DNA of 64,000 bases from Sphingomonadales bacterium 32-65-25 (GTDB lineage Bacteria; Pseudomonadota; Alphaproteobacteria; Sphingomonadales; Sphingomonadaceae), in assembly GCA_002280855.1 (NCBI GenBank), contig NCEU01000008.1, forward strand, positions 62,001 through 126,000, given 5' to 3'. Below the pieces are notes generated by a model, which saw nothing but the letters and a program-made list of their open reading frames with translations, made no database searches and was not told where the DNA came from. A program made the position numbers and the translations under genes. Below, piece by piece: positions 25,320-34,813 of this stretch. Numbering within the stretch: position 1 is the first letter of the stretch; every line of letters begins with the position of its first letter.

Positions 25320-27401
25320 TTAAAGCGGGCTTGTCCCCCACGGTGCAAGCGGAATTTTGTCATCGCAGCGCAATCGCGGCGGGTTCAGCGTGGGCAAGCC
25401 AACCACGGCGCCGTCGGTGAGCGTCTGGTCGAGGCAATTCTCGCACTCCAGGCTCATCAGCCAGCCGCCATTGGGGATCTCCAATTGCAGGGCGGCGGCC
25501 ACCTGCCAGCCGCCGGGCGAGATTCCATCGGTCAGACCCAGTGCCGGCCCCACCGCCATGGCACTGCGCCAGCGCGCGGCCACGCGCGGTACCAGCACGG
25601 AACCGGTGCCCACCAACGGCTGCCGCCACGCCGCCGACAAGCTGGCCGTGGTATCGGGCGCATAGAGCGGACGATTGGGCCCGCCCGCCGGCACCGCTCC
25701 GGTCCAGCGCGCCTGTTGCCAGCCAAGGTTCGCCGACAGTTCCAACTGAACCAGAGGACGCGCGCTCACCACCACATCAACCCCGTGATTGCGCATGTCC
25801 CGTCGTTGCGTCGCCGCCACTGCCATCGCCAGCGGATCAATGCCGAGCAGCGGCGAGACCAGCCCGCGGGTGCGCGCCACAAAGCCACTGGCGTCCATGC
25901 GCGCGCGGCCATCCCACAGATCGGCCTTCACCCCGGCCTGGTGGTGCCAGCCGGTTTCATCCGGCATCAGCACCAGTTCGGCCGTACTGCGCGCCAGCAG
26001 GTTCCAGCCCGGCAGCCGGGCGCTGCGGGCACTGCGCGCAAACAGCCGCAAACGGGGTAAAGGCGCCCACGACAGCGCCAGTTCAGGGGTGAAGAGCGTG
26101 CGTTCCTGCCGGGCCGGGCCAGCCGGCGCAAGGCAGGGTATGGCATTGGGCGCACAGCCGGTGCGGCGGTCGCTCACGGCCAGCGTCAGCGTCTGGCGGT
26201 CGACCCGCACCCCGGCCTCCAGCGCCAGGCCATGGCCGGCTTCCAGCCGCAACTGGCCAAAGCCATGAACACTGTCACGGTCCTGGCGCAGTTGGCGATC
26301 AGAGAGCACCGCGCCGGCCAACGTATCGATGGCATCACGTCGTGTCTGCGCCGCACGGAAACCGGCCCCGGCGCGCACGGTCAGCGCGCCCACATGCGCC
26401 TGACCAATCAAATCAAGCCCCTGATTTTCCTCAACGCTTCGGGCAATCAGGCCATAGCCGGCGGCAACTGGGTTGGCCAGGCGAATGGATTGGCCCAGAT
26501 CAAGGCCAAGCTGCCCGGTCTGCCGCGCCACAGTGCCGATCAGTTCCAGCCGCAGCGCCTCACGCTGATGCACCAGCCGCAGATCATGCAGCGCCACATC
26601 AGCGCGCTGGCCCGGCGGCTGCGCGGCGAGATCGGCAGACCCGGTGCTGGCAAAGCGGCCATCGCATGTTGCCGGCGAATTGGGATTGCAGGCAAAGGCC
26701 GGCAGATTGCCCGCCTTGCTCCGCGCATAAAGGCTGGTCAGCGCCAGGCTGAGCGTGGGGGCCAAATCGATGTCGAGCGTGCCAGCCAGCCCGCCGCGCA
26801 AGCCGCGATTAAGCCGTTCGCCGGTGGTCGTGTTGTGCAGCCAGCCCAGATCATGCTGCACATGCGCACCCAACCCCAGCCGCATGCCGCTGCTCACCGG
26901 CACATCAATCCGCGCCAGCGCGCGGCGGCTACCGAACGCGCCGGCGGCAAACTCGCCCAGCCCGGCCAGCTGGTCACCCGGCCGGCGCAGCGACAGGCTG
27001 ATATCGCCGGCCGCGCCGCCCAGCCCACCGGCAGGCGCCACCAGCAGCAGATCATGATTGAACAGGCCGGCGAGCAGCAGCGGCGCACCGGGCTGGGCCA
27101 CCGGGCCGAAGTGCACATCGGGCTGGCTGCGGCCGTGGCGCACGATCAGCGCGGCCGTGCCATTGCCGGGAGCAGGGGTGAGAATCAGGCCCGGAACGCT
27201 GGCCAGCGCTTCGCCCAACGTGTCGGGCCCGGCGGCATCGCGTTGGGCGGGGCCAGCCCACCACAAGGCGGCGGGCGCATCGGAGGCGGCAAGGCCCAGC
27301 CAACGGCCTTCCAGGCGCGGTTGGGCGACAGGATCGGGACGCTGATCAGCGGCCAGCGCCGGGGCGGCAAGCAGGCCGGCCAGCAGAAGCGCGCGGCACA
27401 T
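25320..27401 (-). CDS. TonB-dependent outer-membrane receptor with atypical C-terminus
   Basis: The 693-residue protein has a signal peptide (MCRALLLAGLLAAPALAA), a plug domain with LGEALASVPGLILTPAPGNG near 65-85, and a long beta-barrel region ending with a WLMSLECENCLDQ strand. No clear TonB box is visible. TonB receptors normally end in a strand finishing with an aromatic residue, but here the end is LRCDDKIPLAPWGTSPL. Another frame over the same bases would end in LR at an earlier stop, so a late frameshift is possible. It begins 14 bases after bamE. The ligand is unknown. Confidence 0.85.
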   Translation of the reverse strand: MCRALLLAGLLAAPALAADQRPDPVAQPRLEGRWLGLAASDAPAALWWAGPAQRDAAGPDTLGEALASVPGLILTPAPGNGTAALIVRHGRSQPDVHFGPVAQPGAPLLLAGLFNHDLLLVAPAGGLGGAAGDISLSLRRPGDQLAGLGEFAAGAFGSRRALARIDVPVSSGMRLGLGAHVQHDLGWLHNTTTGERLNRGLRGGLAGTLDIDLAPTLSLALTSLYARSKAGNLPAFACNPNSPATCDGRFASTGSADLAAQPPGQRADVALHDLRLVHQREALRLELIGTVARQTGQLGLDLGQSIRLANPVAAGYGLIARSVEENQGLDLIGQAHVGALTVRAGAGFRAAQTRRDAIDTLAGAVLSDRQLRQDRDSVHGFGQLRLEAGHGLALEAGVRVDRQTLTLAVSDRRTGCAPNAIPCLAPAGPARQERTLFTPELALSWAPLPRLRLFARSARSARLPGWNLLARSTAELVLMPDETGWHHQAGVKADLWDGRARMDASGFVARTRGLVSPLLGIDPLAMAVAATQRRDMRNHGVDVVVSARPLVQLELSANLGWQQARWTGAVPAGGPNRPLYAPDTTASLSAAWRQPLVGTGSVLVPRVAARWRSAMAVGPALGLTDGISPGGWQVAAALQLEIPNGGWLMSLECENCLDQTLTDGAVVGLPTLNPPRLRCDDKIPLAPWGTSPL

Positions 27402-27415
27402 CGCGGCGACGCTGA

Positions 27416-27895
27416 TCAGCGCGGGCCGTCGCGTCCTGTCGGCTGGCCACCCAGCGGGCCGCCGGCGGCGCCGACCTGGCCCACGTTGCCAAACAACTCC
27501 TGGAAGAAGCTTTCCGACTTGCCGAGCGTTGCGGTCTTGTCGTCTTCGGGGTTGATGCGGGCGATCTTTTCCATGCCGCGGCGCTGGACGGTCGACACAT
27601 TGCCCTGTTCATCGAAGCTGACGATCAAGATCTGCTGCTGCAGGGTTTTCGGCGAGACAAAGGCATATTGGCCGGTGAGGCGGCTGACATAGTACCAGCT
27701 GCCGGTATCGAACTGGGCCGCGAACGTTGGCCGGCCCAGGGTGCGTGAGACCGATTCGCGATTATCCACACCAGGCAGGATCGAGGTGAACAGGGTTTCA
27801 TCGATCAGATAGCCCTGCTGCGCCTTGATGCGCGAGCAGCCACTGGTGGCCAGGGCGGCACCGATCAACACTATGGTGGCAAATCCGGTCTTCAT
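27416..27895 (-). CDS. bamE: Outer-membrane assembly lipoprotein BamE
   Basis: The 159-residue lipoprotein has a lipobox, LATSGC, at the end of its signal peptide and the SmpA/OmlA domain: QQGYLIDETLFTSILPGVD, RESVSRTLGRPTFAAQF and TGSWYYVSRLTGQYAF. BamE is an accessory subunit of the BAM complex that inserts beta-barrel proteins. The C-terminal Gly/Pro-rich tail (GAAGGPLGGQPTG) is an extension common in this lineage. The ATG at 27895, preceded by GGAGTGTGAG, begins the signal peptide. Confidence 0.93.
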   Translation of the reverse strand: MKTGFATIVLIGAALATSGCSRIKAQQGYLIDETLFTSILPGVDNRESVSRTLGRPTFAAQFDTGSWYYVSRLTGQYAFVSPKTLQQQILIVSFDEQGNVSTVQRRGMEKIARINPEDDKTATLGKSESFFQELFGNVGQVGAAGGPLGGQPTGRDGPR

Positions 27896-27983
27896 CTCAC
27901 ACTCCAGCGCCGCCCCCGCTGCGACATCCCTGTTCGGCAAGTTCATTATGCCAGCCGAGGCGATTATGCTAGCGCGTCCTCGC

Positions 27984-28532
27984 ATGGGTCTGATTGATCG
28001 CCTGAAACGCCTTGTTGGCGGCGCATCGCCGTCGCCTGTGGCGCCGCTTTATGCCGCCGTGGTGAACGAAGCGCGGCAGCCGCACTATTATGTGGAAGGG
28101 GCCGTGCCGGATACACTGGATGGCCGCTTCGACATGGTGGTGCTGGTGCTGTCCTTGTTGCTGCTGCGGCTGGAAGACGTGGCAGGCGGTGATGCCCACC
28201 ACCCGGCGGCGCAGCTTTCGGCCGATCTGGCCGATCATTTCCTCACCGACATGGAGGGCAATCTGCGCCAGGACGGCATTGGTGATCAGGTGATCCCCAA
28301 GCACATGGGCCGCATGATGGCCGCGCTGGGCGGCCGCATCGGCGCCTATCGCGATGCGCGCGGCGATGCCGAAGCCATGGGCCAGGCCCTGCGCCGCAAT
28401 CTGTATCGCGGCGCACCGGTGGCCGATGCCGCGGTCGCCTTCGTGGCAGCGGCTGCGCTAGGCCTGTGGAGCCGCCTTGCTGCCACCCCCTATGACCGGC
28501 TGGCCGCCGGCGACCTGGAGCCGACCCTGTGA
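27984..28532 (+). CDS. Ubiquinol-cytochrome c chaperone (CBP3) family protein
   Basis: The 182-residue protein matches the CBP3 chaperone domain: LYAAVVNEARQPHYYVEGAV, DTLDGRFDMVVLVLSLLLL, DHFLTDMEGNLRQDGIGD and VIPKHMGRMMAALGGRIGAY. CBP3 proteins assist cytochrome b/bc1 biogenesis in mitochondria; the bacterial role is inferred. The start MGLIDRLKRL at 27984 is preferred over an ATG six codons earlier. It is divergent from bamE and overlaps the next gene as GTGA. Confidence 0.9.
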   Translation: MGLIDRLKRLVGGASPSPVAPLYAAVVNEARQPHYYVEGAVPDTLDGRFDMVVLVLSLLLLRLEDVAGGDAHHPAAQLSADLADHFLTDMEGNLRQDGIGDQVIPKHMGRMMAALGGRIGAYRDARGDAEAMGQALRRNLYRGAPVADAAVAFVAAAALGLWSRLAATPYDRLAAGDLEPTL

Positions 28533-29029
28533 GCAGCGCCGCCCCTGAATTCAGCCACGTCGTGCGCGCCCACGAAATCGGCAGCCCCAAGCAGCATATG
28601 CTCGAAGCCGATGCCGGCCAACGCACCGCGCTGGCCGCCCGCTTTACCCTGCTCAGCCTCGATCGGTTGACGGCGTCGCTGGAGGTGAAGCGCGACACCA
28701 ACGGCATCCGCATCACCGGCGAAGTACACGGTGCCGGCACCCAGCCCTGCGTCGCCAGCGGCGAGCCGGTGCCATTCCTGGTGACCGAACGCATCGCGCT
28801 GCTGCTGACGCAAGCCACGCCCGAGGGCGGCGAGATCGAACTGTCCAGCGCCGATCTCGACGTTGAACAGCTGGAGGGCGATATCGTCGATCTTGGCGAG
28901 ATCACCGCCCAGGCCTTTGCGCTCGGCCTTGATCCCTATCCGCGCTCGGCCGTAAGCGTGGCCGGCGTGATCAGCGAAGACGAAGCGGTTGCTCTGCGCA
29001 GCCCGTTTGCGGTGCTGAAGAAGAGCTGA
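28529..29029 (+). CDS. yceD: DUF177/YceD family protein
   Basis: The 166-residue protein shows the family features: a middle segment PCVASGEPVPFLV and the C-terminal IVDLGEITAQAFALGLDPYP. In many bacteria yceD precedes rpmF; in plants a homologue aids 23S rRNA processing. Here the genes downstream are not rpmF: ssb follows convergently with a 3-base gap. The GTG start overlaps the stop of the CBP3-family gene, so the two are coupled. Confidence 0.88.
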   Translation: MSSAAPEFSHVVRAHEIGSPKQHMLEADAGQRTALAARFTLLSLDRLTASLEVKRDTNGIRITGEVHGAGTQPCVASGEPVPFLVTERIALLLTQATPEGGEIELSSADLDVEQLEGDIVDLGEITAQAFALGLDPYPRSAVSVAGVISEDEAVALRSPFAVLKKS

Positions 29030-29032
29030 ACC

Positions 29033-29569
29033 TCAGAACGGCACGTCGTCGTCGAGATCGTCGTCAAACGCGCCCGGGCGCTTGCCGCCGCCGGCCGGAG
29101 CACCGCCAAAGCCGCCACCCGCAGGCGCGCCGCCGCCATAGCCACCGCCGCCGCCGCCGCCGCCGAAATCATCGGCACCGCGGCCACCACCGCCACCAGC
29201 CATCCCGCCGCCGCCGCCTTCACGGCCGCCGATCAGCGTCAGCTCACCTTTGAAAGGCCCGATAACGATTTCAGTGGTGTACCGGTCAGCGCCGTTCTGA
29301 TCCTGCCATTTGCGCGTGGCGATCGCGCCTTCGACATAGACTTCGCTGCCCTTGCGCAGATATTGCGTGGCAACCCGGCCGATATTCTCGTTGCGAATGA
29401 CGATGTTGTGCCACTCGGTCTTTTCCTTGCGCTCGCCGGTGGCCTTGTCGCGCCAGTTTTCCGACGTGGCCATGGTGAACTGCACCACGGTGCCGCCATT
29501 GGCGAAGGTTTTCGATTCCGGATCCTTGCCCAGCCGTCCGACCAGGATCACCTTGTTCACGCCCGCCAT
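29033..29569 (-). CDS. ssb: Single-stranded DNA-binding protein
   Basis: The protein of 178 residues has an N-terminal OB-fold ([40 protein letters not shown]), a glycine-rich flexible linker (about 110-165), and the acidic C-terminal tip DDDVPF that recruits repair and replication enzymes. Two ATGs are adjacent; the second (29569) is 6 bases from GGGAG and is preferred. No canonical alphaproteobacterial SOS box was seen upstream. Confidence 0.97.
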   Translation of the reverse strand: MAGVNKVILVGRLGKDPESKTFANGGTVVQFTMATSENWRDKATGERKEKTEWHNIVIRNENIGRVATQYLRKGSEVYVEGAIATRKWQDQNGADRYTTEIVIGPFKGELTLIGGREGGGGGMAGGGGGRGADDFGGGGGGGGYGGGAPAGGGFGGAPAGGGKRPGAFDDDLDDDVPF

Positions 29570-29715
29570 CATTATCTCCCTATCTTGGCCTGAACCCTAG
29601 CGCCGGGGCACAGGCGAAGCAATGTGGTGGCGGCTTGTCCACTTGCCTTTGCTGTGGATTTCACGCCAAACATCACCGCGTTCACAGGCAAAGTTCAAAG
29701 ACACCGGGGGGCTTG

Positions 29716-30795
29716 ATGTCTGACCAGATCGAAGCGGCAGGCGCCTTGGTCACGGCTGGCCTGGCTGCCAATGCGCTGGATCGGCCTGCGGGCGACGGCG
29801 GGCAGAGCGGCGCCTGCGCCAACTGTGGCACCGCGCTGTCTGGCCCGTTCTGCAGCAAGTGCGGCCAACGCGCCCATCTGCACCGCAGCATCGGCGTTGT
29901 GTTCCACGAATTCCTGCACGGCATTACGCACTTTGACGGCAAGGCCTGGACCACCCTGCCCATGCTGCTGTTCCGGCCGGGCAGGCTGATCCGCAGCTAT
30001 ATCGACGGCCACCGCGCCCGCTATGTTGCGCCAGTGCCGCTGTTCCTGATGGTCATCTTCCTGATGTTCTTCGTGCTGTCGTTCGTCAGCATCAACGACA
30101 CGGTGGCCACGGTCGATCAGGGTTCCGGCCAGGCTGCCGTTACCAGCGACAAAGCCGGCATTGCCAAGGCGCTGGCCGATATCGATGCCGGCATTATCGA
30201 AGCAAAGGCCAGGGGCGACACGGCAAAGCAGGCCGAACTGGAAGCTGGGCGCCGCCTGGTGACCGCCGTTGGCGTGCCCGGTGCCAATGTCAGCGTCACC
30301 GACAAGATCGCCGACGAGATCGAAGCCTCCGCCCGGTCAGGCAAACTGAAGGTCAACACCGGCATCAAGGCGTTGGACGCCAAGGGCAGCGAGGCCCTGA
30401 AGAATCCCCGGCTGGTGCTCTACAAGTTGCAGACCAAGGCCTATAAACTCAGCTTCCTGCTGGTGCCGATGTCGCTGCCGTGGCTGTGGCTGGTGTTCCT
30501 GTGGAAACGCGGTGTTGGCGTGTATGATCATGCCATTTTCGCGCTCTATTCGATCAGCTTCATGAGCCTGCTGTTCATTGCCGGCAGCCTGGCGCTGACA
30601 GCCAACATCGTGACAGAGGCCTTCTGGGTGCCGCTGCTGCTGGCGCCATCGCTTCACATGTTCGCGTCGCTGCGCGGTGCCTATGGCCTTGGCGTCTTAA
30701 GCGCCGGCTGGCGAACCGTCTATCTGTCGATCGCAGCGGCCTTCACGCTCAGCCTTTATTTCCTGATCCTGATCGTGGCGGGCGTGTTCGACTGA
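29716..30795 (+). CDS. DUF3667 membrane protein with zinc-ribbon N-terminus
   Basis: The 359-residue protein begins with a CxxC...CxxC zinc ribbon (CANCGTALSGPFCSKCGQ, about residues 35-52), followed by the DUF3667 motif FDGKAWTTLPMLLFRPGRL and IDGHRARYVAPVPLFL, and several membrane helices at the start and in the C-terminal third. A 150-residue hydrophilic insert separates helix groups. The function of the family is not known. It is divergent from ssb and convergent with rmuC with no gap between stops. Confidence 0.87.
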   Translation: MSDQIEAAGALVTAGLAANALDRPAGDGGQSGACANCGTALSGPFCSKCGQRAHLHRSIGVVFHEFLHGITHFDGKAWTTLPMLLFRPGRLIRSYIDGHRARYVAPVPLFLMVIFLMFFVLSFVSINDTVATVDQGSGQAAVTSDKAGIAKALADIDAGIIEAKARGDTAKQAELEAGRRLVTAVGVPGANVSVTDKIADEIEASARSGKLKVNTGIKALDAKGSEALKNPRLVLYKLQTKAYKLSFLLVPMSLPWLWLVFLWKRGVGVYDHAIFALYSISFMSLLFIAGSLALTANIVTEAFWVPLLLAPSLHMFASLRGAYGLGVLSAGWRTVYLSIAAAFTLSLYFLILIVAGVFD

Positions 30796-32178
30796 TCATT
30801 CGGCAGCGGGCGGCAGCAGCATTCCGGTCGCAAGTTCTCCCGATGTTGGCAGCATCGGCACCTGGGCCACAGGAACCAGTTCGGTCAGATCATCCAGCCC
30901 GGTGGCCGCCCCCATATCCTTGAATCGCCGGGCCCGCGCCATCACGCGCGAATCTGCCTGGCCCACCAGCTTGTTCCAATTGCCCACCGCGCCTTCCAGC
31001 GACTTTTGCACGGCGGCGAAATTGCCCCCCATGATGCGCAGCGAATCATAAAGGTCGCGGCCCAGCTTTGCGATTTCGGCGGCTTCCTTGGCCAGCCGCG
31101 CCTGATCGCGCAGCGCCCCCACCGTGCGTGCCACGGCAACCAGATTGACCGGGCCAGCCAACACCACCTGGCGCTTGAAGAAGTCATTCATCAGCCCGCG
31201 ATCCTGTTCCAGCGCGGCCCCCAGGAAATTCTCGCCAGGCACGAACAGCACGACAAACTCCACCGCACCGCCTACCGCCTTGGCATAATCCTTCTTGGCC
31301 AGACCATCCGCATGGGTTCGCACGGCGCGGGCGTGCGCGGCCAGATAGGTCTGCCGCGCGGCAATATCATCGCATTCGGCCGCACTCACATAGGCGTCGA
31401 TCGAACATTTCACGTCGATCACCAGCACACGCCCGCCCGGCAGGTTGATCTTGAAATCCGGGCGCTGTTGCTTGCCATCCTCGCCATCGACCGACCATTG
31501 CGTTTCGAAATCAATGCCTTCCACCAGGCCGGCGGCTTCCAGCACGTTGCGGCACTGTTCCTCGCCCCAGCGCCCGGCCACCTTGCCGGACGACCGCAGC
31601 GCGGTTTCCAGTTTGGCCGCCGCGCCGCTCACCCGTTCCTGTCCCAGCACGACATTGGCCAGCTGCGCCTTCAGGTTGCCATAGGCTTCGTTGCGCGCTG
31701 CTTCCACTTCGCCCAGCCGGCTTTCATATTTGACCAGCGTGTCCTTCACTGGCGCGATCAGTTCGGCCAATTGGTTACGATTGGCTTCCAGGCCGGCCCC
31801 GGCCGCTTCGCGGTGCCTGGCCATCAGTTGCTCGGCGCTTTCCGCCAGCTTGGTCTGCGCCGCTTCCAGCGCTTTGCCGGCCAACGCCCCGAACGTTTCC
31901 TGCAGTCGCGCCAGTTCGGCCGCGTGGGCACGGTCACGCTCGCTCTGGCTGGCCTTGATCGCGGATAGCTCGTTGGCCAAGGCTTCGCGTGCCTGCTCGG
32001 CACCTTCCAGCGCCGCCAGCCGCTTCTGCTGCATTTCGATCTCCACGGCCGAACGGCCAATGGTTTCCCGGTGCAACGCCGCTTCGGCACGCAGGGCCGC
32101 CAGCTGCCGCCCGGCCACAAACCAGCCAAGGGCGACGCCAAGCAGCAACGCGACAAGAGCGATCAGGATTTCGGTCAA
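30796..32178 (-). CDS. rmuC: DNA recombination protein RmuC
   Basis: The 460-residue protein has an N-terminal membrane anchor (ILIALVALLLGVALGWFVAG), a coiled-coil region to about residue 190, and the RmuC nuclease-like core with GRWGEEQCRNVLEAAGL, DFKINLPGGRVLVIDVKCSI and FVPGENFLGAALEQDRGLM. RmuC limits inversions and was implicated in phage defence. The start is a TTG at 32178 with GAGGA 7 bases upstream; no ATG fits. Its stop abuts that of the convergent DUF3667 gene (TGATCA). Confidence 0.92.
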   Translation of the reverse strand: MTEILIALVALLLGVALGWFVAGRQLAALRAEAALHRETIGRSAVEIEMQQKRLAALEGAEQAREALANELSAIKASQSERDRAHAAELARLQETFGALAGKALEAAQTKLAESAEQLMARHREAAGAGLEANRNQLAELIAPVKDTLVKYESRLGEVEAARNEAYGNLKAQLANVVLGQERVSGAAAKLETALRSSGKVAGRWGEEQCRNVLEAAGLVEGIDFETQWSVDGEDGKQQRPDFKINLPGGRVLVIDVKCSIDAYVSAAECDDIAARQTYLAAHARAVRTHADGLAKKDYAKAVGGAVEFVVLFVPGENFLGAALEQDRGLMNDFFKRQVVLAGPVNLVAVARTVGALRDQARLAKEAAEIAKLGRDLYDSLRIMGGNFAAVQKSLEGAVGNWNKLVGQADSRVMARARRFKDMGAATGLDDLTELVPVAQVPMLPTSGELATGMLLPPAAE

Positions 32179-32294
32179 GTGCGGATCCTCTGACGGGCTT
32201 CCTGCAGAAACAGGAACGAGCCATGAACATAGCCGCAGTCGCGCCATCCCGCCAGAGCTTGCGAGCAGGCGGGCAAAGGGCCAAGGTTGTCGCC

Positions 32295-33875
32295 ATGCGC
32301 ACCCTTCTCCTCTCCGCCCTGCTCCTCACCTCCCCGGTTGAGGCTGCACCCTTCAGTTTCTCCGCCGCCAGGATCGGCGACGACGTGAAGGCCCTCGCCT
32401 CCGATGCCTTTGCCGGGCGGGGGCCGGGCGAGGTGGGCGAGGCGCAAACGCTGGCTTTCCTCGCCGCCCGCCTCCAGGCCGCCGGGCTGGAACCGGCCGG
32501 GCCCCAGGGCAGCTGGCTGCAACCGGTGCCGCTGATCCGGCTCGATCGCGCGCCCGGCGCCGCACTGTCGGTGCAGATGAACGGCACGGCGCTGCCGATT
32601 CGACTGGGCGAGAACGCCACGCTGGCGCTGCGCCTGCCCGGTGACATGGCGATCAGCGCCGCGCCGATGGTCTTTGCCGGGTTTGGCGTGGTGGCGGGTG
32701 GGCATGATCCCTATGCCGGGGTGGATGTGGCCGGCAAGGTGGTGCTGCTGCTCGCCGGCGATCCCGATGGTGAAGCCGGGGCCGATCTGGGCTTTGAAGG
32801 CCGCCGCCTTACTTATGCTGGCCGCGTCGGCAACAAGATGGCGGCCGCCGCCAAGGCCGGCGCCGTGGGCGCCATCGTGCTGCATGAGGATTTCGCCGCC
32901 TCCTATCCGCTGGCGCAGCTGGTCGGCACCGAACGCGTGGCGCAGATGGTGCCGGGCGCGACGACATTTGGCGGCGCTTTCCGCTTTGCCAGCTGGATCG
33001 AAGGCGGGCTGGGCCAGCGGTTGCTGGCCGCTGCGGGCCTGGATCTGGCTCGCGCCAAGGCCGCCGCTCGCAAAGCCGATTTCCGCGCCCTGCCGCTGCC
33101 CGCCACCGCCAACGCGAGCGGCCGGCTGACCGCGACGCCGTTCACCAGTTACAACGTCGTGGGCAAGCTGCCCGGCACGACCCAGGCCGGCGAGACCGTG
33201 CTGTTCGGCGCGCACTGGGATGCCAACGGGCAGGGTGTGGCCGATGCGAAGGGCGACGCCATCCGCAACGGCGCCATCGACAATGCCACCGGCACCGCCG
33301 AACTGATCGAGGTCGCCCGCGCCTTTGCCGCCGGCCCGCGCCCGGCACGCACTTTGGTGTTTGCGGCATGGACGGCGGAGGAAAAGGGCCTGCTCGGCGC
33401 CGAACATTACGCCGCCAATCCGCTGGTGCCGCTGGCGAGCACGGTGGCCGTGATCAATCTTGATCCGCATGTGCTGCTGCCGCGCACCCGCAGCCTGGAA
33501 CTGATCGGCGGCGGACGCACCACGCTGGAAACCGATCTGGCCGATACCGCGAAAGCCATGGGCCTGGTGGTGGTGCCCGAGCCGAACCCGGAGGCCGGCT
33601 GGTATTTCCGGTCCGACCATTTCCCCTTTGCGCGTCTGGGCGTGCCGGCGCTGGCCTTCCGCGCCGGGCGCGATCTGGTGGCGGGCGGCGTGACGGCCGG
33701 GCAAGCGTTGATCGATGATTACAACCAGCGCTGCTATCACCAGCCGTGTGACGAGGTGCGCAGCAGCTTCACCTTCGAAGCCGCCGCGCAGGAGGCCGAG
33801 GCGGCGTGGCGCGTTGGGCTCGCCGTCGCCAACCGCTGGCAGAAGCCGGGTTGGACAGCGCAGCCGAAATTCTAG
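32295..33875 (+). CDS. Exported M28 family zinc aminopeptidase with PA-like insert
   Basis: The 526-residue protein has a signal peptide (MRTLLLSALLLTSPVEA), a PA-type insert around residues 110-230 (GKVVLLLAGDPDGE), and an M28 catalytic domain. The zinc ligands and catalytic glutamate are visible in FGAHWDANGQG, GAIDNATGTAEL, WTAEEKGLLGAEHYA, VINLDPHVLL and RSDHFPFARLGVPAL. It is probably a periplasmic aminopeptidase or dipeptidase. Its TAG stop overlaps that of the next convergent gene (CTAG at 33872-33875). Confidence 0.92.
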   Translation: MRTLLLSALLLTSPVEAAPFSFSAARIGDDVKALASDAFAGRGPGEVGEAQTLAFLAARLQAAGLEPAGPQGSWLQPVPLIRLDRAPGAALSVQMNGTALPIRLGENATLALRLPGDMAISAAPMVFAGFGVVAGGHDPYAGVDVAGKVVLLLAGDPDGEAGADLGFEGRRLTYAGRVGNKMAAAAKAGAVGAIVLHEDFAASYPLAQLVGTERVAQMVPGATTFGGAFRFASWIEGGLGQRLLAAAGLDLARAKAAARKADFRALPLPATANASGRLTATPFTSYNVVGKLPGTTQAGETVLFGAHWDANGQGVADAKGDAIRNGAIDNATGTAELIEVARAFAAGPRPARTLVFAAWTAEEKGLLGAEHYAANPLVPLASTVAVINLDPHVLLPRTRSLELIGGGRTTLETDLADTAKAMGLVVVPEPNPEAGWYFRSDHFPFARLGVPALAFRAGRDLVAGGVTAGQALIDDYNQRCYHQPCDEVRSSFTFEAAAQEAEAAWRVGLAVANRWQKPGWTAQPKF

Positions 33876-34765
33876 GCGCGGGACGGCAGCCGTGCGATCA
33901 CCAGCGCGGCCACCACCATCAGCGCGCCCACCATTTCCAGCGACCCCGGCACTTCACCAAAACGCCACGCCCCGATCATCGCGCTGATGGCCGGCTGCAC
34001 CAGCAGCGACAGACCCACAACCAGCGGCGACAGGTGGCGCACCGCATAAACGATCAGGCCCTGGCCCACCACCTGGCTGCCGATGGCGAGGCCCAGCACC
34101 GGGGTCCAATCCTGCGGCCAGAATACGCCGCTTGCCGCCAAGGGGGCGAGCGCAAGGGCGGAAGCCAGCGTTGCCAGCGCCAGCGCCGGCATCGCCTGCA
34201 GTGTGCCGCGCACCTTTTCGATGGCGATCAGATAGATGGTGTAAAAGACAGCGGCCGCCAGACAAAGCAGATCGCCCGCGAAATGACGCGGCGACAGTTC
34301 GGCACTGCGGCCGAGCAGCAGGGTCACCCCCGCCGCCGCAGAGGCCAGCGCCCACCATTGCGGCCGCGACAATTTCTGGCCGAGCACGAGCAGGCCATAT
34401 AGCGGCAGCATGAACGTGGCGGCATTGGCCAACAGTGTCGAATTGGCCAGCGTGGTGCGCATGATGCCGAGGTGCCAGACGGACAGATCAGCCGCAAAGG
34501 CGAAGCCGGCCAGCGCCGTCAGCCCAACAATACCCAAAGTGGTGCCGGCAAAGCCCGCCGGTTTGCCGCCGGGGGCTCGCACGACAAAGGCCAGCGCCAG
34601 CAGGAACGGGACGGCCAGCGCCTGCCGCCAGAAGGCCGAAGCCAGCGGCCCCACATCGGCCAACCGCACCAGCCACGGGCCAAAGGCCAGGCAGGCCGAT
34701 CCGGTGATCATGGCCGGAAAGGCCCAGCGCGCGCCGGCTTGCGCTGAATTGTCGGTGCTGCCCAT
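33872..34765 (-). CDS. DMT superfamily (EamA) transporter
   Basis: The 297-residue membrane protein has ten predicted helices in two EamA repeats, with LANSTLLANAATFMLPLYGL in the first and SPLVVGLSLLVQPAISAMIG in the second. EamA exporters handle amino acids, nucleotide sugars or other metabolites; the substrate is unknown. The start MGSTDNSAQAGARWAF at 34765 is chosen; upstream translation in frame is antisense to the neighbour. It is divergent from the DUF389 gene. Confidence 0.9.
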   Translation of the reverse strand: MGSTDNSAQAGARWAFPAMITGSACLAFGPWLVRLADVGPLASAFWRQALAVPFLLALAFVVRAPGGKPAGFAGTTLGIVGLTALAGFAFAADLSVWHLGIMRTTLANSTLLANAATFMLPLYGLLVLGQKLSRPQWWALASAAAGVTLLLGRSAELSPRHFAGDLLCLAAAVFYTIYLIAIEKVRGTLQAMPALALATLASALALAPLAASGVFWPQDWTPVLGLAIGSQVVGQGLIVYAVRHLSPLVVGLSLLVQPAISAMIGAWRFGEVPGSLEMVGALMVVAALVIARLPSRA

Positions 34766-34813
34766 GGAGGCTGCGCATAGGGGCTTTGCCACGTCGCGCA
34801 AGGGGGTTACGCA

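Noticed and set aside
29100..29230. Low-complexity GCC/CCG tract as a repeat element
   Set aside because: It encodes the glycine-rich linker of SSB and needs no other explanation.
29573..29715. GTTC repeat upstream of ssb resembling an SOS box
   Set aside because: The two GTTC motifs are 9 bases apart, not the 7 of the alphaproteobacterial LexA site.
32175..33740. Long minus-strand frame opposite the M28 peptidase
   Set aside because: Antisense shadow; the M28 zinc-site motifs lie on the plus strand.
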